Part shown: piece after piece, positions 15,916 to 24,417 of the stretch
Layout: every line of letters starts with the position of its first letter
Position numbering within the stretch: position 1 is the first letter of the stretch
Assembly (NCBI RefSeq): GCF_025465275.1
Contig: NZ_JAODNK010000120.1
Span: forward strand, 1 to 64,000
DNA length: 64,000 nt
Direction of reading: 5' to 3'
From: Nocardia sp.
GTDB taxonomy: Bacteria; Actinomycetota; Actinomycetes; Mycobacteriales; Mycobacteriaceae
Program-made: the position numbers and the translations under genes
Notes under the pieces: generated by a model
Database searches by the model: none
Told to the model about the DNA's origin: nothing
Seen by the model: the letters and a program-made list of their open reading frames with translations, nothing else

Positions 15916-16938
15916 ATGTCTCGCTCCGCCGCGGACGGCGAGCAGGTCGGCAAGCTGGTCCGGCGACTCCGCAAGGAACGCGATCTCACGCAATTGCAGC
16001 TCGCCGAACAGGTGGGCTGCTCGCGCAGCCTGGTACAGCAGATCGAAAACGGCACTCGCATACCGCCTCTCGCGCTACGCGAGCGGTTGAGCTCGGTGCT
16101 GGGCGAGCGGCTGCCCACCACGGGCAATGAAACCGAGGCCGACGTCGCCAATAGCGATCTCCGCATGCGGTTCAATATCCTGCTGGGCAAGGACCCGGCG
16201 GCGGTCGAGCGGGTACTGGCGATCGCCCAGAGCCTCGTCGATGCCGCCGCCGCGCGCGATGAGGTCGCACCGCTGCGCGATATCGCCGAACGGCAACTCG
16301 AGCGCGCCGAAGAGGTTTTGACACAGATACCTTCGGGCAGCGCGACGGTGTGGGAGTGGAACACCATCAATGACTGGCTCACGGTGCTGGGTCGCGCGTC
16401 CCGGGCTGTCTGCGCCATCCACACCGCGGACCTCGGCACCATCGGTGGCGACCTGGGCGACGAGTACCACAGCGCCATTCTGCGATTGGCCGCCGGCGGG
16501 ATCGTGGTCCGCCGGCTCTATGTCCTGGACGAGATCGCGGATGTGGTGGCCTACGAGGACAAGATCTGGCAGCAGGTCAAGGCCGGGGTGGAGACCGTCC
16601 TGGTCAACCGGCTGCACGCCAGCAATGCGCAGAGCATGCTCATCGTGGACGAGAGTTATGTGACCACAGGCGAATACGACTACGCCCGCCGCGAGCGCGT
16701 CGCGACCCGCTTCTCCGCGCTCAAGCACGATGTGCGGTTCGCGCAGAGCAGGTTCGACAAGCTCTACGCACTCACGAGCTCCGGAATGGCGCTTGTGGTC
16801 AACGAGGTCATGGCGCAGCCGGAGTTGGCACGGTTCCAGCGACTCGGGGAAGAAGACTGTCGCACGGCATTCCGAGAAGCACTGACGCAGGCGTGGAACA
16901 ACGGCATGGTCGATTCGGTCGAAGGCGCGCCCCGGTGA
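15916..16938 (+). CDS. XRE family regulator with large C-terminal sensor domain
   Basis: ATG 15916 is chosen for GGGAG eight bases upstream. Residues 10-65 are a Cro/C1 helix-turn-helix (VRRLRKERDLTQLQLAEQVG, then CSRSLVQQIENG). Most of the 340 residues form a C-terminal domain of about 250 residues that I cannot name with certainty. Its layout (AVCAIHTADLGTIGGDLGDEY, AGGIVVRRLYVLDE, then SMLIVDESYVTTGEYD) is reminiscent of phospholipase-D-like sensor domains found on some regulators. It overlaps the aminotransferase start by GTGA, so regulator and enzymes are made together. The upstream long dyad is a candidate operator. Ligand unknown. Confidence 0.8.
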   Translation: MSRSAADGEQVGKLVRRLRKERDLTQLQLAEQVGCSRSLVQQIENGTRIPPLALRERLSSVLGERLPTTGNETEADVANSDLRMRFNILLGKDPAAVERVLAIAQSLVDAAAARDEVAPLRDIAERQLERAEEVLTQIPSGSATVWEWNTINDWLTVLGRASRAVCAIHTADLGTIGGDLGDEYHSAILRLAAGGIVVRRLYVLDEIADVVAYEDKIWQQVKAGVETVLVNRLHASNAQSMLIVDESYVTTGEYDYARRERVATRFSALKHDVRFAQSRFDKLYALTSSGMALVVNEVMAQPELARFQRLGEEDCRTAFREALTQAWNNGMVDSVEGAPR

Positions 16939-18362
16939 CCGATACCGCAGCCGTGCTGTGCCCGGATCCGGTGCGCATGACGAACCGCTCGGATGAGCGC
17001 AAGAAGTTCGCCCGCGTCTACCTCGGTGCGGAGCCCTGGTTCCCCGGCACCGGGGGCCGGACCTATCGCGGTGTCATCGACGCCTATCACGGCGAGACCG
17101 GACTGCAAATGGACGATGACACCGTCGCGGCCTTGAACACGGCATGGCTCGAGGTCATGACCCGCACTCAGCCGGACGAGTATCGGGACGGGGTGCTCTA
17201 TGACAAACGGCAGCCCCTGATTCTCCGGAAACTGGCGGCGGAGCAGCTTTTTCAGCGCTTGTCCGCACCGGCTCCGGGCGTGCCTGGAGTCCGGGTCGAT
17301 CCGGGCGAAGTCATTGTGTGCCCGTACTCGAGCACCGTCCTGCTGGAGGAGGCGATCGCTACCATCGCCCGCCCGGGCGGGGTACTGGTGTGCCCGGAGG
17401 GCTACTACAAGAGCGCCAGCGTGCACGTCGCCAAGTACGGCCTGCGTATGGTGTCGAGCCCGGCGACCGCGGATGATTCGTTCAAGGTGGATCCGGCTGC
17501 GCTCGAACGTTGCCTGGAAGAGCATGCGCGCCAAGGGAATCTGTGCGGTGTCATGCTGACGCTGCCCGGTAATCCGGTGGTCGCGGAGTACACCGTCGCG
17601 GAACTGACGGAGATCGGTCGCGTACTGGTCGCCGCCGAGGTGCCGATCATCTGCGATATGTCGTTCGATCTGCTGGTGGACGACCATCTGCCGATCGCCG
17701 CCCTGTCCGTGCCCACCCCCGACGGCCCGGTGCGGCTCTATGATCGCGTACTCAGCATCACCGGCAACTCCAAGGCCTACAACGCATTCGGGCCGTGCAA
17801 GCTGGGTGCGGCCTGCACCGGAAATACCGCGTGGCTGGACGAGATCCGGGCCCGGTTGCAGGTGTCGTTCCAGCGGGAGACCACCCATCTGGCCCGGGCC
17901 ACCATCGAGCACACCTCGGACGAGCTGCTGGTGCGCAACCGCATGCTGCTGCGCGCTCAGGTCGACGTGGCATGTGAACTGCTGAGCGCGGTCAATGCCC
18001 GCTTCGGCGCCGCACTCCTACGCCCGCTGGGCAGTCGGCAGGGCATGTTCCTCACCGTCGAATTCGAGCCCGGACTGATGGCCGCCGCGGGCGTGCGCAC
18101 CAGTTCGGAGCTGGAGGATCTGCTACTCACCCTGGCCGGAATCGACTGCGTCGCTTTGGATCGCACCGGTTCCCGGCGGCTGGGAGTACGGCTCAATGTG
18201 GTGGCGCCGCGCTATGGGGCCGGGCAGGAAGAGGACGCTCCCCGGCTGCTCCGTGAGCTCTTCGACCGGATGGAATATCTGCTCGGACGCCTGCGCGCCG
18301 GCATGTCCTACGGAGATGCCTTGCTGGAGCGCCGAATTCCCGCCATCCCCGTCGCATCATGA
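16935..18362 (+). CDS. PLP-dependent aminotransferase, class I/II fold type I
   Basis: The GTG at 16935 overlaps the regulator stop, giving 475 residues; ATG 16977 is an alternative. Fold type I features are visible: a cofactor-loop-like SSTVLLEEAIA, GNPVVAEYT in the NP(x)G region, an aspartate in ICDMSFDLLVDD for the pyridine nitrogen, and the Schiff-base lysine in SITGNSKAYNAFGPC, with K following NS. The lysine segment diverges from the usual SxSKxxxxxGxRxG, with CKLG where GxRxG is expected, hinting at an unusual substrate. The stop overlaps the next gene start (ATGA). It is cytoplasmic and probably acts in a small amino-compound pathway with its neighbours. Confidence 0.82.
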   Translation: MTDTAAVLCPDPVRMTNRSDERKKFARVYLGAEPWFPGTGGRTYRGVIDAYHGETGLQMDDDTVAALNTAWLEVMTRTQPDEYRDGVLYDKRQPLILRKLAAEQLFQRLSAPAPGVPGVRVDPGEVIVCPYSSTVLLEEAIATIARPGGVLVCPEGYYKSASVHVAKYGLRMVSSPATADDSFKVDPAALERCLEEHARQGNLCGVMLTLPGNPVVAEYTVAELTEIGRVLVAAEVPIICDMSFDLLVDDHLPIAALSVPTPDGPVRLYDRVLSITGNSKAYNAFGPCKLGAACTGNTAWLDEIRARLQVSFQRETTHLARATIEHTSDELLVRNRMLLRAQVDVACELLSAVNARFGAALLRPLGSRQGMFLTVEFEPGLMAAAGVRTSSELEDLLLTLAGIDCVALDRTGSRRLGVRLNVVAPRYGAGQEEDAPRLLRELFDRMEYLLGRLRAGMSYGDALLERRIPAIPVAS

Positions 18363-19318
18363 TCGTCGGAGTGCCACGGGAGACAGCCGCACACGAATTG
18401 CGCGTGGCGCTGACACCCGACGATGTGGCGGAGTTGTCGCGCCGAGAAGTGCATGTGCTGGTGGAACAGGGCGCGGGCTGGTCCGCTGACTTCACCGATG
18501 CGGCCTACCGGGACGCCGGAGCCTCGATCGTGCCGGGGCCGGAACAGGTGTTCGCGGCCGACGTTGTCGCCTGGGTGAAACCCCCTGTGTACAACTTGGA
18601 TTCGATGCCATTGCGCCCGGGGCAGTCGCTGATGGGCTTCCAGGATCCGATCCATCGGCAGGCCCGGATCGTCGCACTGGATGACCGCGGCGTGAGATCG
18701 ATTGCCTTCGAGCGCATTCCGTCCGTGGACGGCTCGACACAGCCGGATCCGCTATCGGCCATGAGTCGAATCGCCGGTGATGTCGCGTACCGCACGGGCC
18801 GTGCGCTATTGCCCGAGCGGGTGCGGCAGCGCCGGGTCAGGGCATTGATCGTCGGCTGCGGCCACGCCGGACTCGCGGCCATCGCGGCGGCGGTGGCCCA
18901 GGATGACCAGCCGCCCACGGCCATCGGTAGCCGAGCCGAGCAGGAGGCCGCGGCGATCGAGTCCGGTGCGGGCGGATTCCTCTTGCAGCCGGATCCGGCC
19001 GTGATTGCCGGCTTCATCTCCGACACCGACCCGGAGCTGATCATCTGCGCGGCCGGACATCGCGGCAATGCCGCGCCTCTCCTGATAGATCAAGCCGCCC
19101 TCGATGCGCTGACCGCAGGTGCGGTCGTCGTCGATCTCACTGCCAAGGCCGGTGGCAATTGCATTGCGACCGAGGCGAATACCACGGTGCGGCTGGCAGG
19201 AAACGTGCAGGTCGTGCACCGTTCCAACTTTCCGGCCGAACGCCCGCGCACTGCCAGTCGCGCGTACGGCGCTGCTACGGTGGCCGCGATCCTGGGATTG
19301 ACGCCCGACTCCGGCTAG
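18359..19318 (+). CDS. Alanine dehydrogenase/PNT N-terminal family protein
   Basis: The 319-residue product opens IVGVPRETAAHELRVALTPD, the signature of alanine dehydrogenases, proton-translocating transhydrogenase alpha subunits and lysine-forming relatives. A Rossmann segment ALIVGCGHAGLAAIAAAVA follows at about 160. The first domain keeps V-K-P (WVKPPV) and the late region has VVDLTAKAGGNC, as in PntA. It is shorter than PntA (about 370 or more) and than alanine dehydrogenase (about 370), so some helices are missing, and no beta subunit is near. Tight ATGA coupling to the aminotransferase suggests it reduces or oxidises the same amino or keto compound rather than serving energy metabolism. 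Confidence 0.75.
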   Translation: MIVGVPRETAAHELRVALTPDDVAELSRREVHVLVEQGAGWSADFTDAAYRDAGASIVPGPEQVFAADVVAWVKPPVYNLDSMPLRPGQSLMGFQDPIHRQARIVALDDRGVRSIAFERIPSVDGSTQPDPLSAMSRIAGDVAYRTGRALLPERVRQRRVRALIVGCGHAGLAAIAAAVAQDDQPPTAIGSRAEQEAAAIESGAGGFLLQPDPAVIAGFISDTDPELIICAAGHRGNAAPLLIDQAALDALTAGAVVVDLTAKAGGNCIATEANTTVRLAGNVQVVHRSNFPAERPRTASRAYGAATVAAILGLTPDSG

Positions 19319-19387
19319 GCCGGAAACAAGCCAGTTTCGGACCAGGTGGATCTTTCCCGCCCGTCGTGCGGCTCGCAGAATGGCGTC

Positions 19388-20446
19388 ATGACGATCGCTC
19401 GCACTCCGGCGCCGTTCGCGGCCACTGTCCGGGAGGCGTTCGCGCCCTCGGTGATCTTTCTCAATGCGGCCGGCCACGGCCTGACCCCGAAGTCGGTCGC
19501 GGCTGCGGTCGAGGCGGCCGAGCGGCAGCGGGTGACCGGCGAATTCGACAGTGTGGCCGTTGATTCGGCCGTCCATGCCTGCCGGGTCGCATTCGGTGAG
19601 CTGATCGGGTTCGAGGCCCGGCAGGTCGCGATCGGCGCGCAGGTCTCTCCGCTGGTCGGCCTGGTGGCGGAGAGCCTGCCACCGGGCGCGAAAGTGATTG
19701 TGCCCGAAGGTGAATTCACCTCGGTGCGCTGGCCTTTCCTGGCGCGGCGGGACCTCGAGGTTCGTACGGTGCCGCTGCGCGAACTGGCCGATGCGGTCCG
19801 TCCCGGCGACGCGGTGCTGGCCGCCTCCGTGGTTCAGTCGGCCGACGGGAGCGTGCTGGATGTGCCCGCGGTAGTCGACGCCGCGCACGCGTCCGGGGCC
19901 CGGGTGCTCCTCGACGTGAGTCAGGCCGCGGGCTGGTTTCCGGTGCGGGACACCGGAGCCGACTGGATTGTGAGCGTGGGCTTCAAATGGTTGCTGGGCC
20001 CGAAGGGCACCGCCTTCCTCGCCGGGACGGATGCGGCGCTGGACACCCTGCGGCCACTCGCCGCGGGCTGGTACGCCGGAGACAATCCGTGGACGTCGGT
20101 CTACGAACCGTCGCTGGGGCTGGCCACGGACGCGCGCCGGTTCGATGTGTCACCGGTGTGGTCCGCATGGCTCGGGCAGGTGCCGGCCCTGGAACTGGTG
20201 CAGTCCATCGGGATCGAGAATATCCGGCGGCACAATGTCGCGCTCACCAATCGCCTGCGCACGGGACTCGGTCTGCCCGAGGGGAATTCGGCCATTGTTT
20301 CAGTCGCGGCCACGCCCGAGGCGTTGGAGCGCCTGGGCGCGGCCGGGATCGTGGGAGCAATACGCGCGGGTCGACTGCGGCTGGCGTGCCACCTGTACAA
20401 CACGGAGGCGGACATCGATCACACGCTGGATGTGCTTATCGGATAG
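19388..20446 (+). CDS. Class V aminotransferase-fold PLP enzyme
   Basis: Starting at ATG 19388 the protein has 352 residues and resembles cysteine desulfurase-like or kynureninase-like class V enzymes: FLNAAGHGLTPKSVAAAVE at the start, LLDVSQAAGWFPV with the cofactor-binding Asp and Gln, and the lysine segment SVGFKWLLGPKGTAFL. No active cysteine loop typical of IscS/SufS is visible, so lyase or aminotransferase chemistry is likelier. It lies 69 bp behind the coupled trio and is probably part of the same transcript. It converges on a secreted protease with only 21 bp between stops. Substrate unknown. Confidence 0.8.
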   Translation: MTIARTPAPFAATVREAFAPSVIFLNAAGHGLTPKSVAAAVEAAERQRVTGEFDSVAVDSAVHACRVAFGELIGFEARQVAIGAQVSPLVGLVAESLPPGAKVIVPEGEFTSVRWPFLARRDLEVRTVPLRELADAVRPGDAVLAASVVQSADGSVLDVPAVVDAAHASGARVLLDVSQAAGWFPVRDTGADWIVSVGFKWLLGPKGTAFLAGTDAALDTLRPLAAGWYAGDNPWTSVYEPSLGLATDARRFDVSPVWSAWLGQVPALELVQSIGIENIRRHNVALTNRLRTGLGLPEGNSAIVSVAATPEALERLGAAGIVGAIRAGRLRLACHLYNTEADIDHTLDVLIG

Positions 20447-20467
20447 GCGATTCCGTGCGACGGAGTA

Positions 20468-21175
20468 TCAGACCGGCTGGAAGCCCGCGCCCACACCGTT
20501 GTCCGCGTCGACGGCCGAGCGGATGGCGTCCCAGGACACCGCGACCACGGGGGAGTGCACGGGGTTCGCCGACGAGGTACAGCTGAAGCGGAGCGCCCGG
20601 GTATCGCTGATGAGAACGCTGGAGACCAGGCCCACCAGGCGATCGTCGACGGTCAGCGGGCCGCCGGAATCGCCGTAGCTGGAGCAGGCCTGATCGATGA
20701 ATCCGCCTGGGCCGGAGGACCATACGACTCCGCACGCCCGGCCGCTGGTACGGCCGTTCTGGCACACCGTATCCCAGGCGGAAGGCACGCCGCCCAAGCC
20801 GGCGATGGTGGTGCCGCCGACGGAGCTCATCGGCACAACAGCATTGGAATCGAATTCGATTACGGCGTAGTCGAGTTGCTGATCGGAGCTGGCGACCCGG
20901 CCGACCACCCCCGCGTCGGGGAACTGTTCCCCCGACACCGCGGCACCGGCAGCACCGCAGTGCCCGGCGGTGAATCCGACCAGTCGCCCGGCCCCGTCGT
21001 ACCCGATCGCCGTCAAACTGCACTTGGTGGAGCGGCCCAGCACAATCCCGGACCCGCCGCCCAGTGCTGCCTGCGTATCGCCGGGATCGGCCTGCGCTTC
21101 CGCGCCCGGGACTGCTGACAGCCCCATCGTGGCGACCACTGCGGCAGGTACTACCCACCTGCGAAACTCGAGCAT
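20468..21175 (-). CDS. Secreted S1 family serine protease
   Basis: The 235-residue protein has a signal peptide (MLEFRRWVVPAAVVATMGLS, cleavage near AEAQAD) and a complete trypsin-like triad: H72 in FTAGHCG, D102 in QQLDYAVIEF and S170 in SSYGDSGGPL. Cysteines flank each motif for the standard disulfides. At about 205 mature residues it resembles streptogrisin or mycobacterial-type small S1 proteases without a pro-domain or C-terminal anchor. It is monocistronic, with a promoter toward the carboxylesterase gene, and converges on the class V PLP enzyme. Confidence 0.9.
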   Translation of the reverse strand: MLEFRRWVVPAAVVATMGLSAVPGAEAQADPGDTQAALGGGSGIVLGRSTKCSLTAIGYDGAGRLVGFTAGHCGAAGAAVSGEQFPDAGVVGRVASSDQQLDYAVIEFDSNAVVPMSSVGGTTIAGLGGVPSAWDTVCQNGRTSGRACGVVWSSGPGGFIDQACSSYGDSGGPLTVDDRLVGLVSSVLISDTRALRFSCTSSANPVHSPVVAVSWDAIRSAVDADNGVGAGFQPV

Positions 21176-21278
21176 CTGGAACCGTCCGTCCGTCTCGACA
21201 CACTCTGCATTCGGAGTAGTAGCCCCCAGTTTGCCATTTCAAACAGCGAACGGTGTTATTCCGCCGGTCACGCTGCGG

Positions 21279-22823
21279 TCAGCGGAGCCAGAGCGCGCGC
21301 TGAGCTGCGAACGGGTCGGTTTGAACGCGGGGAGAATCCGACCAGATCATGGTTTCGCGCTTGTCGAGCGTGTACCGGGGCCAGGTCGAGCCGGGATCGG
21401 AGGTGGTGACGAAGGAGACCCAGCTCTTGTGGATGGCATCGGCGAGCGCTTGCGGCGGATTGTCGCCGGCTACGGCGGTGACACCCTGGGCACGCAGGCA
21501 GTCGAAGGCGAAGGGCACGTCCAGGCAGTGGAAGGAACTGCCCGTGTACTCGGGAGCCGTTGATTCCCAGGTGAATTCGTAGAGCCAGGTGGGCTGATTG
21601 CGGCCGGCGCGGTCCTCGGCGACGCGGTAGGCGGGGGCGCGGAGCAGTAGATCGCTCTGCGCTTGGCCGAGGAGTTGGGGGGCGGCATCGCCGGGGTAGG
21701 CGGCGCGGAAGCCGTCGATATCGGTGGCGGGCAAGCCCATGGCGGCGAAGGCGGTGGGGAGGGCGGCATCGGTGATCGGCTGGTCGCGGGTCATACCGTT
21801 GAATTCGTCGCGGGTGAAGCCGAGCAGCAGCGGAACATTGGTTGCGCCACCGGATTTCAGCAGATCCGTCGAGGACAGCGGGATGAGGGTGCCGTCCACG
21901 AAAGGTGCCAGGCCGAGCGCGGGCACCGTCTCGCTGCCGGGACCGACGGCGCGTAGTTTGTCCTCGAGATCCTGGATCTGACTGCCGGTGAGGTCGTGCA
22001 GCGCGGCGGCGGTCGCCGGGAGCCCGGTGCGCTTGGTGAACAGCTCTGCGACGGCCAATCCGTCCGCTCGGGCATTGGGCTGCGAGAGCGCGCCCGACTC
22101 CGAAATGCCCGCGTGGAAAAGGCCTTGCGCGGAGGGTGCGGCCATGAGCGCCCACACCGCGCCGCCACCGGCGGACTGACCCGCGACGGTCACCTTGCCC
22201 GGATCGCCGCCGAAGGCCGCGATATTGTCACGCACCCAGGTCAACGCGGCAATCCAGTCCAGGACCCCGCGATTATCGGGTGCGCCCTCCACATGCATGA
22301 AGCCCTCGATGCCGAGCCGGTAACCGACGGACACCACGATCACGCCGTCGCGATTGAACGCGGCGCCGTCGTACCAGGGACTGGCCGCACTGCCGGCGAC
22401 GAAGCCGCCGCCGTGAATCCACACCAGCACAGGCAGTTTGGTGTCCTTGCCGGGGTTGGGGGTGAACACATTGAGGTTCAGGACGCCGTCACCCGGAATG
22501 CTGGGCTCGGGGATGGCGGTCACCTCGGTGAGAGATTTGCGCTGCGCTGTGGGTCCGTATTCGGTGCAATCGCGGACGTCGCGCCACGGGGTGGGCGGCA
22601 CCGGCGCGGCGAATCGTAGATCGCCCACGGGCGGCTGGGCGTACGGGATGCCCAGGTACGCGGTGCCGGTATCGCGGTGTACGCCACTGACGGGACCGTA
22701 GGTGGTGGTGACCGTGCCCGAGTCGCCCTTGCTCTCGGATTTTGTGGTCGAACACGCGGTGGCCAGGGCCAGTACACCCGCTCCCAGCAGTAGTGAGCGG
22801 CGTCCGAGCTGCGGTGCTGGCAT
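21279..22823 (-). CDS. Carboxylesterase type B, Tat-exported lipoprotein
   Basis: I start at ATG 22823, giving 514 residues; a much longer upstream frame runs antisense through the ROK gene and is artefactual. The N-terminus carries a twin arginine (LGRRSLLLGAG) and a lipobox LATAC with lipidation at C24. Type B features are intact: PVLVWIHGGGF (oxyanion HGGG 137-140), nucleophile S217 in AGQSAGGGAVW, an acidic residue in GFTRDEFNG and a histidine in SSFHCLDVPF. It should hydrolyse carboxylic esters at the outer membrane-cell wall interface. It is divergent from the ROK regulator, 67 bp apart, which suggests regulation by it. Confidence 0.92.
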   Translation of the reverse strand: MPAPQLGRRSLLLGAGVLALATACSTTKSESKGDSGTVTTTYGPVSGVHRDTGTAYLGIPYAQPPVGDLRFAAPVPPTPWRDVRDCTEYGPTAQRKSLTEVTAIPEPSIPGDGVLNLNVFTPNPGKDTKLPVLVWIHGGGFVAGSAASPWYDGAAFNRDGVIVVSVGYRLGIEGFMHVEGAPDNRGVLDWIAALTWVRDNIAAFGGDPGKVTVAGQSAGGGAVWALMAAPSAQGLFHAGISESGALSQPNARADGLAVAELFTKRTGLPATAAALHDLTGSQIQDLEDKLRAVGPGSETVPALGLAPFVDGTLIPLSSTDLLKSGGATNVPLLLGFTRDEFNGMTRDQPITDAALPTAFAAMGLPATDIDGFRAAYPGDAAPQLLGQAQSDLLLRAPAYRVAEDRAGRNQPTWLYEFTWESTAPEYTGSSFHCLDVPFAFDCLRAQGVTAVAGDNPPQALADAIHKSWVSFVTTSDPGSTWPRYTLDKRETMIWSDSPRVQTDPFAAQRALWLR

Positions 22824-22890
22824 GGCTAACCTCTGGTCCCGAATATAAGTCAATGGTTGAAATAAATCATGGCCAGCATAATGTCGACTC

Positions 22891-24330
22891 GTGGACCATG
22901 CACACACGGGCAGTCCGAGCGACTCCGCCGCAGTCTCACCGAGCGACTCCGCCGCAGTCTCACCGAGCGACGCCGCCGCTGCCTCACCGAGCGACTCCGC
23001 CGCAGTTCGCCGCCGCAATCTCGGGCTGGTGCTGCGGCATATCGCCGCGCACGGTCCCTGTGCGCGCACCGAGGTCGCGACGGCCACCGGACTCGCGCAC
23101 GGCTCGGTCACGGCACTGGCCGGCGATCTGGTGGAGCGCGGCCTGGTGCGTGAGGACGACGCACTGCGCAGCGGCGGCCGCGGACGCCCCGGACGCCCGC
23201 TGCGGCTCGCACCCCGGCGAGCGCTGTCGGTGGCGGTGCAGATCAGCTCCGAGCAGCTGCGCGTGGTGGTCGCGGATCTCGCGGGTGCGGTCTTGTGGCG
23301 TGAGACCGCCCTGCACAACTGCGCCCCCGGCACACCCGAAGCCATGGCCGATGCGGTGGCCGCAGCAGTGCACCGCGCCGAACACGCCACCCTCACGACG
23401 AACGACCGGTTTGCCGCTGCGAAGCGCGCAGGGGAGCGCGACACCGCGCACTCGGCCGATGCCGCCTTGGGAGCGATCGCCGTTTCCGAGCCAGCGCGCG
23501 GAGCGGGTGCGGAGACCGCCGCCGTGGATTCCGTGCTTGTGCGCGTGGTGATCGCGATGGCCGGTCCGGTGCGCGACGATGCCGCGCAGACCGTGGTGAT
23601 GGCCCCGGATTTCGGCTGGCTGCAACCGGTTCGGCTCGGTGCGCTGGTGGCCGGGCGGCTGCCGGGCATGGACTGCCCGGTGGATGTGATCAATGACGGC
23701 AATGCGGCGGCGTTCGCGGAGTATCACGCCCGGCCGCGACGGCGCGGACTGGTGCTCATCGAGGCGGGTACGGGTATCGGCGGCGGGGTGGTGCTGGATG
23801 GTCGCATTCAAATCGGCAGTCACGGTATCGCCGGTGAACCCGGGCATATGCCGGTCGCGCTCGACGGTCCGCCGTGCGTCTGCGGTGCGCGCGCATGTCT
23901 GGTGCTCTACGCCGGACCCGAGGCGGTCCTCACCGCCGCAGGCCTCGGTGAACTGCTGATTCGAGAGGGCTTGCACGCGGCCTCGACTCGGCTGATCGAG
24001 GCGCTGCGTGCCGGTGACGAACAGGCCGTCGCGGCGGTCCGGACCGCCGGGCAGGCGCTGGGTGTGGTGATCCTGTCGGTCACCGCCTTGCTCGATGTCG
24101 ACGAGATTGTGCTGGGCGGCCTGCTCGCGCACTGGTTTCCCTGGCTGGCTCCGACCATCGACGAGCAGCTCGCCGGTCGCCGTGTCCTGGCCCCGGGACT
24201 GCAGTTGACCATTGCCCCGGCAGTACTGGGGGAGGACGCCATGTTGCTCGGCGCGATCGAATTCGCCAGGCGCACCGTACTTTCCGATCCCGCGTCGGTA
24301 CCGCTGCGGCCGCTGCCCACCCGGACCTGA
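22891..24330 (+). CDS. ROK family transcriptional regulator with repeat-expanded N-terminus
   Basis: The 479-residue protein starts at GTG 22891 with an unusual leader made of four SPSDSAAV-type octapeptides (residues 9-39) before the winged helix (RRRNLGLVLRHIAAHGPCAR, then ATGLAHGSVTALAGDLVE). The ROK domain follows: INDGNAAAFAEY, EAGTGIGGGVVLDG, and the zinc-type segment GEPGHM with CVCGARAC. The family normally reads CxCGxxGCxE; here the final Glu is absent (ACLVLY). NagC/XylR-type ROK proteins bind sugars and repress uptake or hydrolase genes. There is also an extended linker of about 40 residues inside the ROK domain (near 160-210). The divergent esterase is the likely target. Confidence 0.88.
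   Translation: MDHAHTGSPSDSAAVSPSDSAAVSPSDAAAASPSDSAAVRRRNLGLVLRHIAAHGPCARTEVATATGLAHGSVTALAGDLVERGLVREDDALRSGGRGRPGRPLRLAPRRALSVAVQISSEQLRVVVADLAGAVLWRETALHNCAPGTPEAMADAVAAAVHRAEHATLTTNDRFAAAKRAGERDTAHSADAALGAIAVSEPARGAGAETAAVDSVLVRVVIAMAGPVRDDAAQTVVMAPDFGWLQPVRLGALVAGRLPGMDCPVDVINDGNAAAFAEYHARPRRRGLVLIEAGTGIGGGVVLDGRIQIGSHGIAGEPGHMPVALDGPPCVCGARACLVLYAGPEAVLTAAGLGELLIREGLHAASTRLIEALRAGDEQAVAAVRTAGQALGVVILSVTALLDVDEIVLGGLLAHWFPWLAPTIDEQLAGRRVLAPGLQLTIAPAVLGEDAMLLGAIEFARRTVLSDPASVPLRPLPTRT
22915..23007 (+). repeat. In-frame 24-bp tandem repeat, about four copies
   Basis: Unit CCGAGCGACTCCGCCGCAGT plus CTCA occurs at 22915-22938 and 22939-22962 identically. A diverged copy lies at 22963-22986, and a partial copy at 22987-23007 merges into the DNA-binding domain. 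It encodes SPSDSAAV repeats at the N-terminus of the ROK protein. The identity of the first two units implies recent slippage and likely length variation between strains. Confidence 0.9.
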
Positions 24331-24417
24331 CACCAGGCCCGGCCGGCCCGAATTTCCGTCGCGGGAAACTCACCGCAGATTCGCTGAAACGGCTGGCCGG
24401 GGTGGTTTTATAGCGGG

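Noticed and set aside
21279..23702. Extension of the carboxylesterase to 807 residues
   Set aside because: The added part is antisense to the ROK gene; ATG 22823 opens a Tat/lipoprotein signal.
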